Shown here: one piece after another, positions 59,186 to 64,000 of the stretch
How positions within the stretch are numbered: position 1 is the first letter of the stretch
Layout of the letters: each line of letters opens with the position of its first letter
DNA from: Polynucleobacter difficilis
GTDB taxonomy: Bacteria; Pseudomonadota; Gammaproteobacteria; Burkholderiales; Burkholderiaceae
Length of the DNA: 64,000 nucleotides
Assembly (NCBI RefSeq): GCF_003065365.1
Contig: NZ_CP023276.1
Span: 1,240,001-1,304,000 of the forward strand
Direction of reading: 5' to 3'
Notes under the pieces: model-generated
What the model was told of the DNA's origin: nothing
Seen by the model: the letters and a program-made list of their open reading frames with translations, nothing else
Database searches by the model: none
Program-made: the position numbers and the translations under genes

Positions 59186-61780
59186 ATGCGTACGGCCACA
59201 CAAAATCCAGTTGTGATCAGTAATGGGGCTCAGTTACGCACTGCTCGTGAAGAGGCGTATGCAGAGTTTCAAGCGCACCAAGGCGTCGATAAACTAAGTA
59301 AGCAGCTGAGCAACATGAGTGACGTGCTGCTCATGAATTTGTGGTCACAATGCCAATTGCATGACGATGCCGCCCTGCTTGCGGTCGGCGGCTATGGGCG
59401 CAGCGAACTTTTTCCGTACTCTGACGTCGACATCTTAATTTTGCTCCCTGACCACGAGTCAGAAACGCTCTCTGCTCGCGTTGAGCAATTCATTGCGCAA
59501 TGCTGGGATGCAGGAGTCGAGATTGGCTCGTCTGTGCGTAATAGTGCCGAGTGCCTATCGGAAGCGGCCCAGGACATTACGGTGCGTACCTCTTTACTAG
59601 AGGCGCGCTTTTTAGGTGGTAATCGCAATCTATTTACGCAATTCTCCAAAGCCTATTGGAATGCCATGGATCCCAAGGCCTTCTTCCAGGCTAAATTGCT
59701 TGAGCTCAAGCAACGCCATCAAAAATACCAAGATACGCCCTACTCCTTAGAGCCTAATTGCAAAGAGAGTCCAGGCGGTTTACGCGATATCCAGATCATT
59801 ACCTGGGTCAGTAAAGCAGCGCAGTTTGGTAATGGCTTTCAGGATCTGTACAAAAAGGGGATCATTACTCGGCGCGAGCTTACCGAGATCAAGCGCAATA
59901 AGCGCCTACTCGAAACCATTCGTGCCCACCTGCATTTGCTGGCAAAACGCCGACAGGATGTGCTGGCATTTGATTTGCAGGCGCCACTCGCAAGCGCCAT
60001 GGGAATTGAGGCTGAAAGCAATCGCGCTGCGAGCGAAGCCATCATGCGGCGCTACTATTGGGCCGCAAAAGCAGTAACCCAGCTCAATGATGTACTGCTG
60101 CAAAACATTGAAGCATTACTCTTCCCGCAAGAATCAAAAACAACGCATGCCATTCCTGGGGAAGAGAACCAATTCTTTATTGAGCGCCAAGGTTTGCTTG
60201 ATATCACCGACCCCATGCTTTATGAGAAACACCCCGAGCAGATTCTCAGAACCTTTTTAGTCTTTACCCAATCACCCACCTTAACCGGCCTCTCGGCAAC
60301 CATCTTTCGGGCGCTCTACAACGTGCGCAACCGCATGGACAGCCAGTGGCGCAAAGACCCTGCCAACCGCGCGCTCTTTATGGAAATCCTCAAACAGCCA
60401 GACGGTGTGACGCGCGCCTTCCAGCTGATGAACCGAACCAGCGTATTGGGTCGTTACTTACCTGCCTTCCGAAAAATTGTCGGGCAGATGCAGCATGATT
60501 TGTTTCACGTCTATACGGTTGATCAACACATCTTGATGGTGTTGCGTAATGTACGGCGCTTCATGATCATGGAGCATACGCAGGAGTTCCCTTACTGCAG
60601 TCGCTTGATTGCGAACTTCGATAAACCATGGCTGATTGTTTTAGCCGCCCTTTTTCATGACATCGCTAAAGGCCGTGGCGGTGATCATTCCGAGTTGGGC
60701 ATGCGCGATATGCGGCAGTTCGCCAAAGACCACAGTCTCAGCAAAACCGATACCGAGCTCTTGGTGTGGTTAGTGGCAAAGCACCTGAAAATGAGCCAGG
60801 TAGCTCAAAAACAAGACATCTCCGATCCCGATGTCGTCGCGCAATTTGCGAAAGAGATGGGCGATGAGCGGCATCTTACTGCGCTCTATTTACTCACCGT
60901 TGCCGATGTCAGGGGCACCAGCCCCAAGGTTTGGAATGCGTGGAAAGCTAAGCTGTTAGAGGATCTCTACAGAGCCACCTTGCGCGTGCTGGGCGGCGCC
61001 AAAACCGATGCTACATCGGAATTAGCCCAGCACCAAGAAGAATCCCGGCGTAATTTACGCCTCAATGGCATTGAAGATGAGGCCTATGCGGACTTATGGC
61101 AAAAATTGGATGTCGCTTTTTTCTTACGCCAAGATGCGGGTGATATTGCCTGGTTAACTCGGCACCTCTTTAATCGCGTCGATAGTACAGAGCCCGTAGT
61201 GCGCGCCAGACTATCGACCGTAGGCGAAGGACTGCAAGTTGCTGTCTATATGCCGGATCAAGCCGATCTATTTGCGCGCATCTGTGCCTACTTTGAGCGC
61301 CACGGCTTTTCTATCTGGGATGCACGCATTCATACAACGCGGCACGGTTATGCGCTAGACACCTTCCAGGTCACTGGCATGAATCGTTTAACCGAAACCG
61401 GCAGTTACCGCGACCTCATTCAACTAGTGGAATATGAACTCAAGACGGCGCTTGAAAAAAGCGACTCACTCCCGGCGCCCAGCATGGGCCGCCTATCCAG
61501 GCAATCCCGCAGCTTTCCGGTGCAAGCTAGGGTCAATATGCAACCCGATGATCGCGGTCAGTATGTCGTTCTTTCGCTCTCAGCAAGCGATCGTACCGGG
61601 CTGATCTATGCAGTGGCACAGATCCTTGCAAAGCACCGCGTTTCCATCCACACCGCCCGCATTAATACCTTGGGCGAACGCGTGGAAGACGTACTGCTAC
61701 TCAATGCTGCAGAACTCAGCAAGAATCCGAAACTGCAAATCCAGATTGAAACCGAAATCCTAGATGTATTGGCCAGCTAA
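59186..61780 (+). CDS. glnD: Bifunctional uridylyltransferase/uridylyl-removing enzyme GlnD
   Basis: Senses glutamine and modifies PII proteins. From ATG 59186 it has 864 residues: nucleotidyltransferase motif GGYGRSELFPYSDVDIL (about 65-82), PGGLRDIQ, an HD hydrolase domain with FHDIAKGRGGDHSELG (around 485-500), and two C-terminal ACT domains (about 680-770 and 790-864). The frame is open to 59090 inside map, but MRTATQNPV is the sensible start. It follows map by 29 bases. Confidence 0.95.
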   Translation: MRTATQNPVVISNGAQLRTAREEAYAEFQAHQGVDKLSKQLSNMSDVLLMNLWSQCQLHDDAALLAVGGYGRSELFPYSDVDILILLPDHESETLSARVEQFIAQCWDAGVEIGSSVRNSAECLSEAAQDITVRTSLLEARFLGGNRNLFTQFSKAYWNAMDPKAFFQAKLLELKQRHQKYQDTPYSLEPNCKESPGGLRDIQIITWVSKAAQFGNGFQDLYKKGIITRRELTEIKRNKRLLETIRAHLHLLAKRRQDVLAFDLQAPLASAMGIEAESNRAASEAIMRRYYWAAKAVTQLNDVLLQNIEALLFPQESKTTHAIPGEENQFFIERQGLLDITDPMLYEKHPEQILRTFLVFTQSPTLTGLSATIFRALYNVRNRMDSQWRKDPANRALFMEILKQPDGVTRAFQLMNRTSVLGRYLPAFRKIVGQMQHDLFHVYTVDQHILMVLRNVRRFMIMEHTQEFPYCSRLIANFDKPWLIVLAALFHDIAKGRGGDHSELGMRDMRQFAKDHSLSKTDTELLVWLVAKHLKMSQVAQKQDISDPDVVAQFAKEMGDERHLTALYLLTVADVRGTSPKVWNAWKAKLLEDLYRATLRVLGGAKTDATSELAQHQEESRRNLRLNGIEDEAYADLWQKLDVAFFLRQDAGDIAWLTRHLFNRVDSTEPVVRARLSTVGEGLQVAVYMPDQADLFARICAYFERHGFSIWDARIHTTRHGYALDTFQVTGMNRLTETGSYRDLIQLVEYELKTALEKSDSLPAPSMGRLSRQSRSFPVQARVNMQPDDRGQYVVLSLSASDRTGLIYAVAQILAKHRVSIHTARINTLGERVEDVLLLNAAELSKNPKLQIQIETEILDVLAS

Positions 61781-61815
61781 GGCCTATAACCAATCGATAG
61801 CCAGTCGACATTGCA

Positions 61816-63837
61816 TTACTCTTGCGCAAGTAAACCCAACATCGCTGCTTCGTCAATCACCGGCACACCAAGTTCTTCCGCTTTAGTGAGTTTGCTGCCT
61901 GCGTCATCGCCTGCCACAACGTAATCGGTCTTTTTAGAAACGGAGCCCGCTACTTTGGCGCCAGCGCGTTCTAGTCGCTCTTTTGCTTCATCCCGCGATA
62001 AGGTAGGCAGCGTGCCCGTGAGTACAAATGTTTTACCTGCTACCGCTGCGCTGACCTTTTTCTCTTCGACACTGAGCACCATGCCCGATGCGAGTAATTG
62101 CTCGATTACCTCACGGTTGTGGGGTTCTTGCATGAAGCCGGTGATTGAGTCTGCCACAACGGGGCCAACATCCCGAACCGTTAACAGGTCTTCGCCTGTG
62201 GCATCCATGAGGGCGTGCATATTTTGATAGTGATTGGCTAAATCTTTTGCGGTCGTTTCGCCTACATGGCGAATACCTAAGGCAAAGATGAAGCGGGCCA
62301 AGGTCGTGGTTCGCGATTGATTAATCGCCTGAATTAAATTATCAGCCGACTTCTCACCCATGCGCTCTAAATTGGCAACTGCCGTAAATCCCAGGCGGTA
62401 TATATCGGCTGGGGTGCGCACCAAATTATTGTCTACGAGCTGATCGACAATCTTTTCTCCAAGCCCCTCAATGTCCATGGCGCGGCGATGCGCAAAATGA
62501 ACTAAGGCCTGCTTACGCTGCGCACCGCAAAATAGGCCACCACTACAGCGGGCAATGGCCTCATCTGCTACGCGCTCAATGTGTGAGTCACACACGGGGC
62601 AGCGGCTTGGCATCTCAAAAGCCTTGGTATCATTCGGCCGACGCTCAAGCACCACCGACACCACTTCGGGTATCACATCACCCGCACGTCGTACTACTAC
62701 GGTATCGCCAGTGCGCACATCCTTTCGCTTCACCTCATCTTCATTGTGTAGCGTGGCATTGGTCACGGTGACGCCACCCACTTCCACTGGGGCTAAGCGA
62801 GCAACAGGCGTAATAGCGCCAGTGCGCCCCACCTGAACATCAATTCCTAATACGGTTGTGAGCGCCTCTTGGGCTGGATACTTATGAGCTAAGGCAAAGC
62901 GCGGCGCCCTCGAAACAAAGCCAAGCTCAGCTTGCTCTGCAAAGGAATTGACTTTATAGACAACGCCATCGATGTCATAAGGCAAACGATCACGCTTGCT
63001 ACCAATCTCCCGATAGAAGCTCAGGATATCGTCCACCGATGACAGAACTTTGCGTTCCGCACAAACAGGCAGGCCCAGGCTAAGGTATTGATCAAGCAAT
63101 GCGCTGTGGGATTTTGGCAACCAACTTTGTGGCTCACACGCACCCACGCCATAGGCAAAAAAGGATAAAGGCCGTTTTGCGGTAATTTTCGAGTCCAACT
63201 GGCGCAGGCTGCCCGCAGCGGCATTGCGCGGATTCGCGAATTCTTTTTCACCTAAGCGAGCAGCCTCTTGATTCATCTTCGCAAAATCAGCAAGATGCAT
63301 AAAGACTTCACCACGGACCTCAAGTACTGCTGGAATAGTATTGCCTTGAAGACGGAGTGGGATTGCTCGAATGGTTTTAATGTTGGCCGTAACGTCTTCA
63401 CCGCTACTACCATCGCCGCGGGTGGCCGCTTGAACCAATAGACCATTTTCATAACGCAGGGAAATGGCTAGGCCATCAAACTTCAACTCGCCCGCATAGG
63501 TCACCTGGTTTTGTTGTAAGCCCTCACGGCAGCGGCGATCAAAATTCATTACCTCTGCATCATCAAAGGCGTTATTGAGGGAGAGCATGGGGACAGCGTG
63601 CTTGACGCTCGTGAATTCTTTTAAAGCAGCGCCGCCAACACGCTGCGAGAGTGAGTCCGGCCTTACCCAATCGGGATGGACTTGCTCGAGTGCAATTAAT
63701 TCGCGATACAGGCGGTCATACTCACTATCGGGCAATAAGGGGGTATCGAGCACATAGTAGGCGTGATCTAAACGTGCAAGCTCTGACTGAAGCCAAGCAT
63801 ATCGCTCCGCTGAATCCATCGGATCGGAATGCGGCAT
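61816..63837 (-). CDS. ligA: NAD-dependent DNA ligase
   Basis: Seals nicks during replication and repair, 673 residues. Order: Ia domain, adenylation domain with the active Lys in ELKFDGLAIS, OB fold with GRTGAITPVARL, four zinc cysteines (CPVC and CSGG-x-FC), helix-hairpin-helix repeats, and C-terminal BRCT (FVLTGTLPTLSRDEAKERLE). AAGGACGGG precedes the ATG. It starts nine bases after the stop of the zipA-like gene, the usual zipA-ligA pair. Confidence 0.97.
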   Translation of the reverse strand: MPHSDPMDSAERYAWLQSELARLDHAYYVLDTPLLPDSEYDRLYRELIALEQVHPDWVRPDSLSQRVGGAALKEFTSVKHAVPMLSLNNAFDDAEVMNFDRRCREGLQQNQVTYAGELKFDGLAISLRYENGLLVQAATRGDGSSGEDVTANIKTIRAIPLRLQGNTIPAVLEVRGEVFMHLADFAKMNQEAARLGEKEFANPRNAAAGSLRQLDSKITAKRPLSFFAYGVGACEPQSWLPKSHSALLDQYLSLGLPVCAERKVLSSVDDILSFYREIGSKRDRLPYDIDGVVYKVNSFAEQAELGFVSRAPRFALAHKYPAQEALTTVLGIDVQVGRTGAITPVARLAPVEVGGVTVTNATLHNEDEVKRKDVRTGDTVVVRRAGDVIPEVVSVVLERRPNDTKAFEMPSRCPVCDSHIERVADEAIARCSGGLFCGAQRKQALVHFAHRRAMDIEGLGEKIVDQLVDNNLVRTPADIYRLGFTAVANLERMGEKSADNLIQAINQSRTTTLARFIFALGIRHVGETTAKDLANHYQNMHALMDATGEDLLTVRDVGPVVADSITGFMQEPHNREVIEQLLASGMVLSVEEKKVSAAVAGKTFVLTGTLPTLSRDEAKERLERAGAKVAGSVSKKTDYVVAGDDAGSKLTKAEELGVPVIDEAAMLGLLAQE

Positions 63838-63846
63838 TTCCCGTCC

Positions 63847-64000
63847 TTAATTGAATAAGCGCGCAGCTGTTGCGGAGCCAGCTGCAATACCGTCTTGCTC
63901 GAGGCGGCTGTAGAGGCCATCTAAGTGATGGCGAATCGCAATCACGGCGTTCTCGGTCAGATTAACCCCGTTATCGTCGACAATGCGGCCCTGCATTGCC
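63847..64000 (-). CDS. zipA: Probable cell division protein ZipA, C-terminal fragment
   Basis: Only the last 50 codons are in the window, cut by its end. The translation contains MQGRIVDDNGVNLTENAV and then IRHHLDGLYSRLEQDGIAAG, ending ATARLFN. The phrase of a residual Asp-Asp-Asn-Gly turn followed by a helix resembles the end of the ZipA FtsZ-binding domain, and a position directly upstream of ligA is where betaproteobacteria carry zipA. The assignment rests on a short piece plus context. Confidence 0.65.
   Translation of the reverse strand, partial: AMQGRIVDDNGVNLTENAVIAIRHHLDGLYSRLEQDGIAAGSATAARLFN

Noticed and set aside
61781..61815. Terminator between convergent glnD and ligA
   Set aside because: The gap is 35 bases and I find no stem followed by a T-run.

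Overview
The window reads as a chromosomal segment of a betaproteobacterium of the order Burkholderiales, most like Polynucleobacter and its relatives in the Burkholderiaceae. This is judged from gene order and protein character, not from a database search. GC content is roughly half, gaps are very short, and neighbouring genes often overlap by 1 to 4 bases (ATGA, TAATG). I see no insertion sequence, prophage, CRISPR array, tRNA or rRNA, and no gap between genes longer than 300 bases. The largest gap, upstream of rpsB, is about 250 bases.

Layout. 1-7.7 kb: end of malate synthase G, 3-hydroxybutyrate dehydrogenase, a DedA/YqaA membrane protein, an acyl-CoA dehydrogenase with a family III CoA-transferase, a cardiolipin synthase with an EEP-family nuclease/phosphatase, and a BFD-like [2Fe-2S] protein. 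7.8-18.9 kb: a tungstate-type ABC permease and ATPase (tupBC, no tupA in view) converging on a formate dehydrogenase operon. In transcription order that operon is DUF3305, DUF3306, a polyferredoxin, a TorD-type chaperone, a small Tat protein, FdhA, FdhB, a small lipoprotein, the cytochrome b subunit and a small secreted protein. This is the main accessory system of the window: a periplasm-facing, quinone-reducing, Cys-type (not selenocysteine) formate dehydrogenase with its assembly factors and probably its metal supply.

18.9-24.8 kb: the Fe-S carrier ATPase Mrp, a divergent copZ/copA copper module, a DUF3047 lipoprotein and an MFS transporter. 24.8-31.3 kb: a plus-strand run with a 3-hydroxyisobutyrate-dehydrogenase-type reductase, four envelope genes (GT39 glycosyltransferase, flippase-like protein, GT9 glycosyltransferase, PAP2 phosphatase) and rlmJ. 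31.3-39.2 kb (minus): LD-carboxypeptidase, tadA, queD, queE, two paralogous lipoproteins of unknown function, guaA, guaB, rnfH and ratA. 39.3-43.1 kb: smpB, then PEP synthase and its regulatory kinase/phosphatase arranged divergently.

43.1-58.1 kb (minus): the classical envelope/translation superoperon rpsB-tsf-pyrH-frr-uppS-cdsA-dxr-rseP-bamA-ompH-lpxD-fabZ-lpxA-lpxB-rnhB and a SpoU methyltransferase. It covers ribosome function, isoprenoid carrier, CDP-diacylglycerol, outer-membrane protein assembly and lipid A synthesis. 58.3-64 kb: map and glnD on plus, then ligA and the C-terminal end of a probable zipA on minus.

Most of the window is core genome. The points that most merit a second look are the formate dehydrogenase accessory genes and their terminator buried in tupC, a polyferredoxin with a CxxHxxCxxxC motif, the RseP homologue with apparently one PDZ domain, the structured rpsB leader, the tandem lipoprotein paralogues, and an acyl-CoA dehydrogenase whose catalytic base appears to sit at the isovaleryl-CoA-dehydrogenase position.
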